Of a stretch of 64,000 nucleotides of DNA, positions 17,325 to 26,206 are shown one piece after another. The stretch lies in contig NZ_KB900539.1 in NCBI RefSeq assembly GCF_000378945.1, forward strand, positions 2,561,234-2,625,233, given 5' to 3'. Position 1 is the stretch's first letter, and every line of letters starts with the position of its first letter. Source of the stretch: Methyloversatilis universalis EHg5. Lineage in GTDB: Bacteria > Pseudomonadota > Gammaproteobacteria > Burkholderiales > Rhodocyclaceae. The position numbers were made by a program, and so were the translations under genes. The notes under the pieces were generated by a model. That model was not told the origin of the DNA. It saw nothing but the letters and a program-made list of their open reading frames with translations, and did no database searches.

Positions 17325-17708
17325 ATGCGCATGCATGGCTGTTTAGCCATTTCGCTTATCACGCTCGCGGCGTGCGCATCTGAAGTACCCCGCCAGCCCG
17401 CCCGATTCCAACCCGCAATCGAGGTTGCGTCGGTGCGCAGCGTCGACCGCGAAATCGAAGTTCGTCTGGGCACCGGCTACACGCGAGTACTTGCCTCCGG
17501 TTCGCGCTGGCGACAGGTCGGCGCCGTTTCTGAGGGGAGCGTATATGCGTCGAGCGGAAGCACATTTTCCGTAGAAGGTGCGCATGTCCACGAAGCCTAC
17601 CTCGTCGTGAAATCAGGACGACTCGTCGGATTCTATCTGCCCGTGGAACGCGCGTTTTCGCCGATATCCTCCGATCAAAGCCCAACTCTCTGGAAGGAGT
17701 ACGAGTAA
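17325..17708 (+). CDS. Small lipoprotein of unknown function
   Basis: About 127 residues. The signal peptide ends in LITLAAC, a good lipobox, so the mature protein is membrane-anchored. The mature part has a beta-rich pattern (VDREIEVRLGTGYTRVLASGSRWRQVG; LVVKSGRLVGFYLPVERAF) like small outer-membrane assembly or stress lipoproteins. I do not recognise the family. ATGs at 17295 and 17331 are alternatives. It overlaps the next lipoprotein by one base (TAATG), so the two are coupled and may act together. Confidence 0.7.
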   Translation: MRMHGCLAISLITLAACASEVPRQPARFQPAIEVASVRSVDREIEVRLGTGYTRVLASGSRWRQVGAVSEGSVYASSGSTFSVEGAHVHEAYLVVKSGRLVGFYLPVERAFSPISSDQSPTLWKEYE

Positions 17709-18148
17709 TGCGCAGTACGCTTCAAATGATTGCCGTTGCCACCGCAGTGCTGGCAGGTTGCGCGTCCGGTCCGCGCTACACGGAGGTCAGGCCCTCCATG
17801 CCCGCACTAGGAGACGGCAAGGGGCGCATCCTGTTCTATCGGACGGCGAATGTATTCGGCTCTGGCATACAGCCAGATGTGAAACTCAACGGAAAGGTTG
17901 TCGGTAGCGCACAGCCGGGCGGGTTCTTCTATATGGACGTGCCGGCCGACAACTATGAGGTCGTGCTGTCGACCGAGGTCGACAAAAAGCTGACGTTCGC
18001 ACTCGGCGCGAACGAAGAGAAGTGCGTGCGACTGTCGGTTGGACTTGGCGTAGTGGTGTATCGCGTCTATCCCGAGATGGCGACACCCGAAACCTGCGAG
18101 AAGGAAATCCCTGACACCAGTTTCATCGGACAGGCGAAAGGGAAGTAG
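17708..18148 (+). CDS. DUF2846-domain lipoprotein
   Basis: A 146-residue protein with a lipobox (LAGC, Cys at residue 18) and the DUF2846 pattern GRILFYRTANVFGSG...VKLNGKVVGSAQPGGFFYMDVPAD. This domain is found in small envelope proteins, has a beta-sandwich character and no known enzyme activity. The final part carries a cysteine pair (KCVRL, ETCEKE) that could form a disulfide. It follows the previous lipoprotein by overlap. Confidence 0.8.
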   Translation: MRSTLQMIAVATAVLAGCASGPRYTEVRPSMPALGDGKGRILFYRTANVFGSGIQPDVKLNGKVVGSAQPGGFFYMDVPADNYEVVLSTEVDKKLTFALGANEEKCVRLSVGLGVVVYRVYPEMATPETCEKEIPDTSFIGQAKGK

Positions 18149-18331
18149 GTCCTCGCGAGCTGGAGCGCCCATGGCCCGGCACCAGGGAGGACTGTCCACG
18201 CCATAACTGTCCTAACGGGCTGGAGAGAAACCCGGCGCCCTGCTCTGGGCGCGGGTTTTGAGGCAGACGCCTGCCCCGAAACGTCTTCCTACTTTTCCCG
18301 ATTTCCCACGCGCGGCCAAGAGAATCCCCAG

Positions 18332-18442
18332 GCGTCGACATTCAGCTACATGAGCCTGGAGCAACGCGTGCCGAAGGACCACCCGCTGCGCTGGAGTTGC
18401 CCCCGTCCGATGGACAGTTTGTGGCTTGAGAATCAAGCCATG
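18332..18442 (+). pseudogene. Remnant of an IS transposase N-terminus
   Basis: The plus frame reads STFSYMSLEQRVPKDHPLR, the conserved opening of many IS1182/IS5-type transposases, then breaks off after about 20 residues at a C-rich junction (TTGCCCCCGTCCG). No catalytic domain follows. A perfect hairpin GGCTTGA-GAA-TCAAGCC lies at 18423-18439. The rest of the 450-base gap (18149-18598) holds no gene. Confidence 0.6.
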
Positions 18443-18527
18443 TGATCGTACTCGATAGCAGGGTTATCCACGGGGCTGCCGCCGACCACATCCGGGCCGG
18501 GGCGCGCGGCCGGGTTCGCGGCGCCCT

Positions 18528-18549
18528 GCCGGCGCAGGCCTACGCCGGC
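18528..18549. repeat. REP-like palindrome
   Basis: GCCGGCG and CGCCGGC pair around the loop CAGGCCTA. The core CAGGCCTACGCCGG is also found at 16964-16977. It may be a dispersed repetitive extragenic palindrome; two related copies in one window are weak support. Confidence 0.35.
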
Positions 18550-18598
18550 CGACATGTTCGCGCGGTAAGCTCACCCGGTTCCGTTCCGACTGCCTGCC

Positions 18599-19204
18599 AT
18601 GAAGCGTCGTCTTTACCGGTATTTCTTCCGCGGCCTGATCACCTTTCTGCCGGTGTTCCTGACCCTGTACGTGCTGGTGATGTTCGTCACCTGGACCGAA
18701 AGCGTGGCGATGAAGCTGGTCCATCCGCTGACCGGCGATTTCTATCTGCCGGGCCTGGGCATCGGCCTCGGCGCGCTGCTCATTATCGGCCTCGGTGCGC
18801 TCGTGTCACGCCCGGAAACCGCGCGCTGGCTGTCCATGCTCGAACTACCGTTCAACAATCTGCCTGTGGTGAAGAGCATCTATTCGTCGCTGAAGAACTT
18901 TGCCGACTATTTCGCGCCGCACGCGAAGTCGCCGCAGCAGGTGGTGCTGCTGCGCATGCCGGGCAACGAGATGGGCATCGTCGGGCTGATCACGCGGCAG
19001 TCGATGGCCGGCCTGCCCGCCGAGCTGTCGGAGCTGGAGGATCAGGTCGCGGTATACCTGCCGATGGGTTACATGATCGGCGGCTACACGGTGTTCGTGC
19101 CACGTGCCTGGGTGACGCCGGTGAACATGTCGGTCGAAGAGGCGATGCGCATGGCGCTGATCGCCTTCATGTCGTCGAACCGGACAGGCGGCACCGGAAA
19201 CTGA
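18599..19204 (+). CDS. DUF502 family membrane protein
   Basis: A 201-residue inner-membrane protein. Two spans (residues 11-32 and 56-77) are followed by a soluble domain with the family core LPVVKSIYSSLKNFADYF and VYLPMGYMIGGYTVFVPR. DUF502 proteins are widespread in Gram-negative bacteria and plants (COV-like) with no settled function. The ATG gives normal family length. It stands alone between IS debris and a PEP-CTERM gene. Confidence 0.88.
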   Translation: MKRRLYRYFFRGLITFLPVFLTLYVLVMFVTWTESVAMKLVHPLTGDFYLPGLGIGLGALLIIGLGALVSRPETARWLSMLELPFNNLPVVKSIYSSLKNFADYFAPHAKSPQQVVLLRMPGNEMGIVGLITRQSMAGLPAELSELEDQVAVYLPMGYMIGGYTVFVPRAWVTPVNMSVEEAMRMALIAFMSSNRTGGTGN

Positions 19205-19433
19205 GGCGGCGGCGCGGGCGCCCTGAGCACCGCCCGCCCTTGCCTCATGCGGCGGTAAGGACCACCCGGCTTCACTACGCGCATATGCGTATTGAGTCAT
19301 GCGCCGCGTCCGACCAGAATGCGTCCGCACCGTCGGCGCGCGCACCTGTCATGCAGGTGACCGGGCCGGACGGGTCAGCCAGTCGCGCCCGCGACCGGTG
19401 ACCGTGGATGAACCGGACACAGGATGCACCGCC

Positions 19434-20147
19434 ATGAAACCCCACCCGCTCATTGCCTCTCTCGTTATCGGCCTGTCGGCGCTGTCGCACGCAGGCAGCG
19501 CGGCAGCAGCCCCCATCGTGCTCAGCACCCTGCCGTCGTGGGACGGCAACGAAAGCATCGGCGATTTCGGTGCGGCGGGCTTTTCCGCCTGGGGGCAGTT
19601 CTTCCGCGCACCGACTGGCGTCAATCGCATGCTCGACTTCACCTTCGTGCTGAGCGATGCGCTGCAGGGCAGCGGCACCACGCCGGTGCCGGTCACCTTG
19701 CAGGCCTATCTGGTGCCGTACGACATCGCGGCCCGCCGCATCACCGGCCCGGCGCTCTACACCAGCGCGCCGGTCACCGTACCGCTGACCGACGGCCTGC
19801 AGTTCGTGCCCTATACCTTCGACATGGATGTCGAGGTGGCGGCGGCGAGCGGCTACTTGATGTTCATGTTCGCCAACAACTACGACGTGCAGATTCCGCT
19901 GGATTCCCGGCTGCGTGTGGCAACAGCGGGCGAATCCCTCCAGGTCGGCGCCTACAACACCGTGCGCGATGCCGACGCCAGTCTGGATACGGTGCTCGCG
20001 GCCCAGTGGTTCTCGCTGGCCGGGCCGGATCTGGCTTTTTCCGCAACCTTCGACAACCGCCCGACCGACGTGCCGGAGCCGGGCACGCTGGCGCTGCTGG
20101 CCGGCGCCGGCCTCGCCGGCGGGTGGATGCGCAGACGGCGAGCCTGA
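19434..20147 (+). CDS. PEP-CTERM protein 1
   Basis: A 237-residue exported protein with a signal peptide (residues 1-26) and a C-terminal sorting tail VPEPGTLALLAGAGLAGGWMRRRRA: PEP motif, hydrophobic helix, Arg cluster. Exosortase removes such tails in the periplasm, and the proteins go to the surface or exopolysaccharide matrix. The body is beta-rich with no enzyme motif. An inverted repeat TACGC-N6-GCGTA at 19276-19291 and a CACCTG/CAGGTG hairpin at 19343-19359 lie upstream. No exosortase gene is in this window. Confidence 0.85.
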   Translation: MKPHPLIASLVIGLSALSHAGSAAAAPIVLSTLPSWDGNESIGDFGAAGFSAWGQFFRAPTGVNRMLDFTFVLSDALQGSGTTPVPVTLQAYLVPYDIAARRITGPALYTSAPVTVPLTDGLQFVPYTFDMDVEVAAASGYLMFMFANNYDVQIPLDSRLRVATAGESLQVGAYNTVRDADASLDTVLAAQWFSLAGPDLAFSATFDNRPTDVPEPGTLALLAGAGLAGGWMRRRRA

Positions 20148-20220
20148 GCACAGGCCCCTTTGCCGGACGCCGGTGGCTGGGCGTACGCTGCGGTGATCCG
20201 CAGCTTCCGTCGCCGGCGCC

Positions 20221-20661
20221 ATGACAGCTCCCGCCCCTGCCCTGCTCGACCGCTTCCTGCCCGCCCAGGACCGCGACTACGCGGTTGCACTGCAGGAACT
20301 GAAGGACGGCCACAAGCGCAGCCACTGGATCTGGTACGTGCTGCCCCAGCTGCGCGCACTGGGCCGCAGCCCGCGCGCGCGGGAATACGGCATCGCCGAC
20401 CGGGCGGAGGCGGTGGCCTACCTCGCGCACCCGGTGCTCGGGCCGCGGCTGGTCGAATGCGTGCAGGCGGTGCTCACCCATCCGGACCGCAGCGTGGTCG
20501 ACATGCTGGGCGAGATCGACGCGCTGAAGTTCCGCTCCTGCCTCACGCTGTTCGCCGAGGTGGCGCCGGACGAACCCTGCTTCCGCCGCGCACTCGCCGT
20601 GTTCTACGACGGCGAGCCGGACCGCGAAACGCTGCGCCTGATGGCATCACCCGCGCGCTGA
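20221..20661 (+). CDS. DUF1810 family protein
   Basis: A 146-residue soluble protein with the full family pattern: LLDRFLPAQDRDYAVALQELKDG, then KRSHWIWYVLPQLRALGRS and EYGIADRAEAVAYL. DUF1810 is an all-alpha family distantly linked to calpastatin naming but of unknown role. Length is normal. It lies 73 bases after the PEP-CTERM gene and converges on the next one. Confidence 0.88.
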   Translation: MTAPAPALLDRFLPAQDRDYAVALQELKDGHKRSHWIWYVLPQLRALGRSPRAREYGIADRAEAVAYLAHPVLGPRLVECVQAVLTHPDRSVVDMLGEIDALKFRSCLTLFAEVAPDEPCFRRALAVFYDGEPDRETLRLMASPAR

Positions 20662-20701
20662 ACGGAGCACCGCGCAGCGCAGCCGTCTCCGCGGTGGCTG
20701 G

Positions 20702-21409
20702 TCAGCGTACGCGACGCTGACCGGCGATACCGCCCAGCAGACCCAGGCCGGCCAGCATCAGCGCGGCCGACGCGGGTTCGGGCACGGCCGGCGTCAGCGC
20801 GCGCACGCTCACGTTGTCGAACATCACCGCCGCTGAGCTGAACGACATGTCCATGCCGCCGGAGCTCAGGTAAAGCGTGTGCGTGCCGGCGCTCAGCGTG
20901 AGGTTCACGCTCTGGCCCAGGTGCCACACGTTGGGCGTGAGCCCGCTACGCAGGATGGCCTGATACTCGTCGCTGTAGGTGCGCGAGAACACGGTGTTGG
21001 GCACCACCACAGGCGTGACGCCCGGCGCCGATCCGTACATGTTGTCGAGGTAGATCTTCGCGCCGTTGTAGCCGGTGCCGGACGACACATTGCGCAGCAG
21101 GTAGTCGAAGGTCAGCAGGTAGCTGCCGGCAGTCGGCGCGACGAAGGACTGGTAGATGTAGAAGCGGTCGTAGTTCGGATTGCGCGGCCCGCTGGTCGCG
21201 AACAGCATGGCACCGTTATAGACGGTGGCATTGTCGATCTGGCCGGTGATGCCGACCCAGCTGTCCGGAATGCCGAAGTTGGTCTTGCCGCCCTGCGAGG
21301 CGGTGTGGAAGGACGAGAAGTCACCGTTGGTCAGCAGATCGGGCGCAACCGCGCCGGCTTCGAAGCTAAGGGCGGACAGGACGAGCGTTGCAGCAAGCAG
21401 TTTTTTCAT
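20702..21409 (-). CDS. PEP-CTERM protein 2
   Basis: A 235-residue exported protein with signal peptide (MKKLLAATLVLSALSFEAGA) and tail VPEPASAALMLAGLGLLGG...QRRVR. The body (LLTNGDFSSF...FDNVSV) is a beta-sandwich like carbohydrate-binding modules (DUF642/CBM type), which suggests attachment to polysaccharide. I took the ATG at 21409; the open frame runs further upstream without signal features. Confidence 0.85.
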   Translation of the reverse strand: MKKLLAATLVLSALSFEAGAVAPDLLTNGDFSSFHTASQGGKTNFGIPDSWVGITGQIDNATVYNGAMLFATSGPRNPNYDRFYIYQSFVAPTAGSYLLTFDYLLRNVSSGTGYNGAKIYLDNMYGSAPGVTPVVVPNTVFSRTYSDEYQAILRSGLTPNVWHLGQSVNLTLSAGTHTLYLSSGGMDMSFSSAAVMFDNVSVRALTPAVPEPASAALMLAGLGLLGGIAGQRRVR

Positions 21410-21681
21410 CGGTAAGGGCTGGATCAAGGGTGAAGGCAGACGGACTTTCGCCACCTCACACCGTTGTCGCGGCACGCAGTGGCGCCAATGCAAGGTCCGA
21501 TGACTTCGCCATGACGGCGCACCGACACCTGATCGACGGGCTGGATGCTGAAGCCCCGAGCTTAGGTCCACATTAAGTCTGCGGCCCGAACAGACCGCCA
21601 CTGCGCAGTTCTTCACGCGGCCCGCTGCAGCAGTCTGCGGCCGCGCTAACATCGACGCGCCTCCGCCACCCGCGTCCGCCC

Positions 21682-23361
21682 ATGACCACGATCACCGCCC
21701 GCACCTTCCGGCTCGCCGCTCCGTTCTGGCGTGATCCGGCGACCCGTCGTAGCGCCTGGCTGCTCGGGGGCGTGCTGCTCGCGCTGACCGCGCTGGTGAC
21801 CGGCCTGAACTACGCGCTCACGGTGACCCAGAAAACCTTCTTCGACGCGCTGGAAGCCCGCGACGCGCCCGGCTTCGTGCACGGCGCGACGCTGTTCTTC
21901 GCCGCGGTGGCCGCCTGGATACTGGCCGCCACGCTGAAGAACTACATGGAACAGGCGCTCGAAATCCGCTGGCGCCAGCGCCTGACCGCCACCACGCTGG
22001 CGCGCTGGCTGGACGGCCACACCTTCTACCGCATCGAGCGCGACCGCAGCTGCGACAACCCGGACCAGCGGGTGAGCGAAGACATCACCGAGTACGTGCG
22101 ACTGATGATCCTGCTCGGCCTCGGCTTCGTCGCCAACCTCGGCACGCTGGGTTCGATGGGCTGGCTGCTGTGGTCGTCCGCCGGGCCGATGGATTTAACT
22201 GTCAGCGGCCACAGTTTCACCGTGCCCGGCTATCTGTTCTGGGTGGCCATCGGCTGGGGCGTGCTGCAGACCGTGGTCACCCACATCGCCGGCCACCGGC
22301 TGGCCGCGGTGACCGTGGCGCAGCAGACGGTGGAAGCGGATTTCCGCTTCGCGCTGGCCAAGGTGCGGGACTCGGCGGAACAGATCGCGCTCTACCGGGG
22401 GAACGGCGTCGAGCAGCGACGGCTGGGCAGGCTGTTCGACGCGATACGCGGCAACTGGCAGGTGCTCATGCGGCAGAACGTGTGGCTGAATCTGGCCAGC
22501 GGCGGCTTTTCCGGCGTGGCACTCGCGGTGCCGGTGCTGGCGGTGGCACCGAAGGTGCTGGCCGGCGACATGACGCTGGGCACGCTGATGCAGGACGTGG
22601 GCGCCTTCACCGAAACGTCGGCCGCCATCGCCTGGTTCGCGCTCTCTTACCGCGAACTGTTCCAGCTGTCGGCGCGGGTGCAGCGCCTGAGCGCGCTGGA
22701 GGCGGCGATGGCGCAGCCGGAGCCGGACGGCATCACGCTGCGGCGCGACCCGGCCCAGCCCGCGGTGCAGGGCGCGGACATCGTCCTCGCGCTGCCGGAC
22801 GGCCGGGCGCTCAGCGCGGTCGGCGCACTGCGTTTCGCGCCGGGCGAGCGCTGGCTGGTGCGCGGCCCCTCCGGCTGCGGCAAGAGCACCCTGCTGCGCG
22901 CGCTGGCCGGGCTGTGGCCTTTCGGGCGCGGGCAGATCACGCTGCCCGGCGAGGCGCGGCTCATGTTCCTGCCACAGCGCAACTACCTGCCGGACGGCCC
23001 GCTGAAAGACGCGCTGGCCTACCCGGCCGACGCCGCCGGCCACGACGACGCCACGCTGGCGCAGACGCTGGCCGACTGCCGGCTGCCGCATCTCGCGACC
23101 CGGCTGGACGAGCACGCCGACTGGGCGCACACGCTGTCGCCCGGCGAGCAGCAGCGCCTGGCCTTCGCCCGCGCACTGCTGTACCGGCCGGACGTGCTGT
23201 TCATGGACGAAGCCACCAGCGCGCTCGACCCGGACACCGAAGCCCACCTGATGGGCCTGCTGCTGGCGCGCCTGCCCGGCTGCACGCTGGTGAGCGTGGC
23301 CCACCGCAGCACGCTGGACGCCTTTCACGACCGGCAGCTGGATCTGGCCGCGCGCGCGTAA
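21682..23361 (+). CDS. ABC transporter, fused permease and ATPase (YddA/SbmA-like)
   Basis: A 559-residue half-transporter. The ABC_membrane_2 domain (residues 1-330) has RWRQRLTATTLARWLDGHTFYR and the loop NPDQRVSEDI, which mark the YddA/SbmA/peroxisomal ABCD group. The ATPase has Walker A GPSGCGKST, signature LSPGEQQRLAFARALL and Walker B VLFMDEATSALD. Members move long-chain acyl compounds, peptides or vitamins; the substrate here is unknown. It is not next to the polyketide operon. Confidence 0.88.
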   Translation: MTTITARTFRLAAPFWRDPATRRSAWLLGGVLLALTALVTGLNYALTVTQKTFFDALEARDAPGFVHGATLFFAAVAAWILAATLKNYMEQALEIRWRQRLTATTLARWLDGHTFYRIERDRSCDNPDQRVSEDITEYVRLMILLGLGFVANLGTLGSMGWLLWSSAGPMDLTVSGHSFTVPGYLFWVAIGWGVLQTVVTHIAGHRLAAVTVAQQTVEADFRFALAKVRDSAEQIALYRGNGVEQRRLGRLFDAIRGNWQVLMRQNVWLNLASGGFSGVALAVPVLAVAPKVLAGDMTLGTLMQDVGAFTETSAAIAWFALSYRELFQLSARVQRLSALEAAMAQPEPDGITLRRDPAQPAVQGADIVLALPDGRALSAVGALRFAPGERWLVRGPSGCGKSTLLRALAGLWPFGRGQITLPGEARLMFLPQRNYLPDGPLKDALAYPADAAGHDDATLAQTLADCRLPHLATRLDEHADWAHTLSPGEQQRLAFARALLYRPDVLFMDEATSALDPDTEAHLMGLLLARLPGCTLVSVAHRSTLDAFHDRQLDLAARA

Positions 23362-23562
23362 AGGCGCCGGCCGATCGCCATGCAGACAGTCCGGCAGCGA
23401 CAAGCGGATGAGTTGATTGCCGGCATCTTTCGCCGGCCGTGGCACGCACGTCCGGTCGCAGCGCACCGATTCAGGGGGTATTCCCCGCTGTTTTCGCAGC
23501 GCAACACCGGGGCCGGAAGGGGCATGATCACCGTTCTGCCCCGACAGCACCCGGACACATCC

Positions 23563-24807
23563 ATGGATTTCATCTCGCGCAGCATCCGCAACAAGCTTCT
23601 GGTCATCTGCGGCGGCGGCACAGCCGCGCTGCTGGTGGCGGCCGTGGTCGGCCTCGGGGTCGAGTGGTCGGCCATCGACACGCTGGCCGGCGACGTCACA
23701 CGCGCCCAGGCGCAGGCGATACGCGCCTCGACGCTGCACACGCTGATGCTGATCGGCGGCGCTTTCGCCGGCGTGGTGGCGGTCGCCTTCGGTCTTTTCC
23801 TGTGGGCGCTTCAGCGGACCATCATCGGCCCGGCGCGGCAGCTGTCGGCTGACCTCGAACGGCTGGCCGGCGGCGACTTCCATGCGCGGGTGGCGTGCAG
23901 CACGCGCGACGAACTGGGCGACATCGCGCGCAGCGCCGAACGCATCCGTCACGACCTCGGCGCGCTGGTGTCCCAGCTCACCGAGTCGGCGCATTCGCTG
24001 TTCGACGCATCGCGCACCGTGAGCGGCGAATCCGGGCGGGTGGCGGAAGCATCGAGCGCGCAGACGGAGGCCGCCAGTTCGACCGCCGCCGCGGTGGACG
24101 ACGTGACCGCCGGCATCCGTCAGGTGGCGGTCAATGCCGGCAACGCGGCGCAGCAGGCCGACGCTTCGCTGGCCCAGTCGGCCCGGGCGCAGGATCACCT
24201 GGGCGAACTGCGCGGCGCGGTGGTGCGCGCAGCCGGTGTGATGAACGAAGTGTCGGGTGCGGCCGAAGCCTTCATCGACAATGCGCAGGAAATCACCCGG
24301 ATGACCCGCGAGGTGCGGGAAATCGCCGATCAGACCAATCTGCTGGCGCTGAATGCGGCCATTGAGGCAGCGCGTGCCGGTGAAGCCGGTCGCGGTTTTG
24401 CGGTGGTGGCCGACGAGGTGCGCAAGCTGGCTGAAAAGTCCGGCGCATCGGCCGACGCGATCGACACCATCACCCGCTCGCTGTCCGAGCGTGCCGCCAG
24501 CCTGTCGGAAGCGCTGGCGCACGGCCGCGACGCGGTGGGTGAAGCGGAATCGTCGAGCGACTCGGCGCAGCAGGTGATCGGCGCCGCCCATCAGGCGGTG
24601 TCGGTCGCGGCGCACGAGGTGCAGGGTATCAACCAGGCGCTGGAACAGCAGAGCCGCGCCGCCGGCGACATCGCACGCAATGTCGAACAGATCGCCGGCA
24701 TGTCGGAACAGAACCGTTCGGCGGTGACCACGCTGTCGGCGTCGGTCACCCACCTGCAGTCGCTGGCCGGCCGGCTGAGCGACCTGACCGGCCGCTTCCG
24801 GCTGTAA
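23563..24807 (+). CDS. Methyl-accepting chemotaxis protein
   Basis: A 414-residue chemoreceptor. One span (residues 13-34), only about 25 periplasmic residues, a second span (about 60-82), HAMP, then the signalling domain with the hairpin tip [41 protein letters not shown]. The tiny periplasmic loop means it does not sense through a large ligand domain. No CheW-binding pentapeptide is present for CheR. A CCGGC/GCCGG hairpin precedes it. Confidence 0.9.
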   Translation: MDFISRSIRNKLLVICGGGTAALLVAAVVGLGVEWSAIDTLAGDVTRAQAQAIRASTLHTLMLIGGAFAGVVAVAFGLFLWALQRTIIGPARQLSADLERLAGGDFHARVACSTRDELGDIARSAERIRHDLGALVSQLTESAHSLFDASRTVSGESGRVAEASSAQTEAASSTAAAVDDVTAGIRQVAVNAGNAAQQADASLAQSARAQDHLGELRGAVVRAAGVMNEVSGAAEAFIDNAQEITRMTREVREIADQTNLLALNAAIEAARAGEAGRGFAVVADEVRKLAEKSGASADAIDTITRSLSERAASLSEALAHGRDAVGEAESSSDSAQQVIGAAHQAVSVAAHEVQGINQALEQQSRAAGDIARNVEQIAGMSEQNRSAVTTLSASVTHLQSLAGRLSDLTGRFRL

Positions 24808-24843
24808 GGGCGGAGGGTAGGGGCGGAGGATAAGGGCGGAGGT
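24805..24843. repeat. Three 13-bp tandem repeats filling a convergent gene junction
   Basis: TAAGGGCGGAGGG, TAGGGGCGGAGGA and TAAGGGCGGAGGT lie head to tail. The first contains the chemoreceptor stop codon and the last abuts the stop of the minus-strand PNPOx-like gene. The repeats fill the whole gap. Confidence 0.85.
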
Positions 24844-25503
24844 TCAGGCCTCCGGGTGACCGGTCACCACCTTTTCCATCCACTCCTCGATGGCGATGGT
24901 GCCGGCCGCCTGCGCACGGGCGGCATCAGCCGGCGGCAGCACGTCCTGCACCAGATCGATGCGCTTCCATTCGGCCAGCGGCGTTTCGCATTCGGCACGC
25001 GGCACGTAGCGCGAACGGTCGCCGCGCTGGAAGCGGTGGATGTAGCGCGGGCAGTTCTGCCACAGCTCCGACAGCTCGACCCGCACGATGAAATCCGCCT
25101 CGGTGTAGGCAGCCATCATCGGGTCGTCGCGCGACACCGTGGCACGGCCCTGTACCCGCACGCGGTGCGGCTTCTCGAAGGAAATGAACAGCAGCCCCAC
25201 CTCAGCGCTCTGCGCGATGTTGCCCATCGAATAGAACATGCCGTTGCCGTCGTAGCTCGGGAACACCAGGGTGGTGCTATCGACCACGCGCACGAAACCC
25301 GGGTCGCCGCCCTTGTACGACACGGTGGGCCGGCCACGCGCATCGACCGTGGACAGGAAGAACATGTCCATCGATTCGATGAAGCCCTTGGCCATGTCGT
25401 CGAACTCGGTCTTGCAGGCCAGTTCCTCGACGCGGTCGGCCATTGCGCGGGTGCCGAATTCATCCTGGAAGGCGCGGTGCTGCGGATCGTACAGTCTGCT
25501 CAA
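24844..25503 (-). CDS. Pyridoxamine 5'-phosphate oxidase-like FMN-binding protein
   Basis: A 219-residue split-barrel flavin protein. The core FFLSTVDARGRPTVSYKGGDPGFVRVVD and LLFISFEKPHRVRVQGRATV is typical of the PNPOx-like family that binds FMN or F420 and reduces small molecules. It lacks the PLP-site residues of true PdxH, so it is not a vitamin B6 enzyme. It converges on the chemoreceptor gene. Confidence 0.8.
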   Translation of the reverse strand: MSRLYDPQHRAFQDEFGTRAMADRVEELACKTEFDDMAKGFIESMDMFFLSTVDARGRPTVSYKGGDPGFVRVVDSTTLVFPSYDGNGMFYSMGNIAQSAEVGLLFISFEKPHRVRVQGRATVSRDDPMMAAYTEADFIVRVELSELWQNCPRYIHRFQRGDRSRYVPRAECETPLAEWKRIDLVQDVLPPADAARAQAAGTIAIEEWMEKVVTGHPEA

Positions 25504-25662
25504 GGCAGAATCTCCTCATTCACGGACAGTGGCGCCGGACGCTCCGGCCCGGTCGCGGAACGCAGCATGCCACGCCCGCCGCGCGCTGCCACTCCGCAGT
25601 GCAGCAAGCCTGCAGCGCGGCCAGCGGCTACTCTGCATCTGTCGTCACGGAGGAGAACCGAC

Positions 25663-26160
25663 ATGCCTGCACGCACCCTGATGAGCGCCTGTGTCGCCAC
25701 CCTGCTGCTCGCCGCCTGCGGCAAGCCGGCGGAGCCGCCCGCTGCACCCGCTGCAGCCGTAGCGCCACCGGCCGCCGCCGTGGCGCCGCCGCCCGCCCCT
25801 GCTCCGGCTCCGGCAGCGCCTGCTGCAACGGCCGTGGAAACGGCCTCGCCACCGGCAGCGCCCGCTGCGCAGGTTGCGGCTGCAGCCGGTGCCGACGTGG
25901 TGAAGGGCTGGAAGACCTGGCGCTCGGCCGCCTGCGAGCGCTGCCATGGCGCTGCGCAGGAAGGCATGGTCGGCCCCTCGCTGATCGAGTCGCTGAAGCG
26001 GCTGAGCAAGGACGAGGTGAAAAAGACGGTGCTGGAAGGCCGGCTGGAGCGCGGCATGCCGAGCCATCCGTATCTGGCGGACAAGTTCGACGACCTGTAC
26101 GCCTATCTGAAAGGGCGCTCCGACGGCAGCATCGCCAAGGTGAGGCCAGACGGCGCCTGA
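25663..26160 (+). CDS. Membrane-anchored c-type cytochrome (lipoprotein)
   Basis: A 165-residue lipoprotein. The lipobox is LLAAC (Cys19), then about 55 residues of Ala/Pro linker, then a small class I cytochrome c domain. Haem attaches at CERCH (residues 91-95), and Met132 (RGMPSHP) is the likely sixth ligand. It would be matured by the ccm system in this window. GGAGGAGAA upstream supports the start. Being next to a b-type cytochrome gene (convergent) suggests a shared electron path, but this is inference. Confidence 0.88.
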   Translation: MPARTLMSACVATLLLAACGKPAEPPAAPAAAVAPPAAAVAPPPAPAPAPAAPAATAVETASPPAAPAAQVAAAAGADVVKGWKTWRSAACERCHGAAQEGMVGPSLIESLKRLSKDEVKKTVLEGRLERGMPSHPYLADKFDDLYAYLKGRSDGSIAKVRPDGA

Positions 26161-26206
26161 GCGCCGGTCCGTGCTGCCGGCGGCGGAGTGCGCCGCCGGC
26201 GCCGCT

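Noticed and set aside
22195-24753. 852-codon minus frame over the ABC transporter and chemoreceptor
   Set aside because: It spans two real genes and their gap, and has no recognisable domain.
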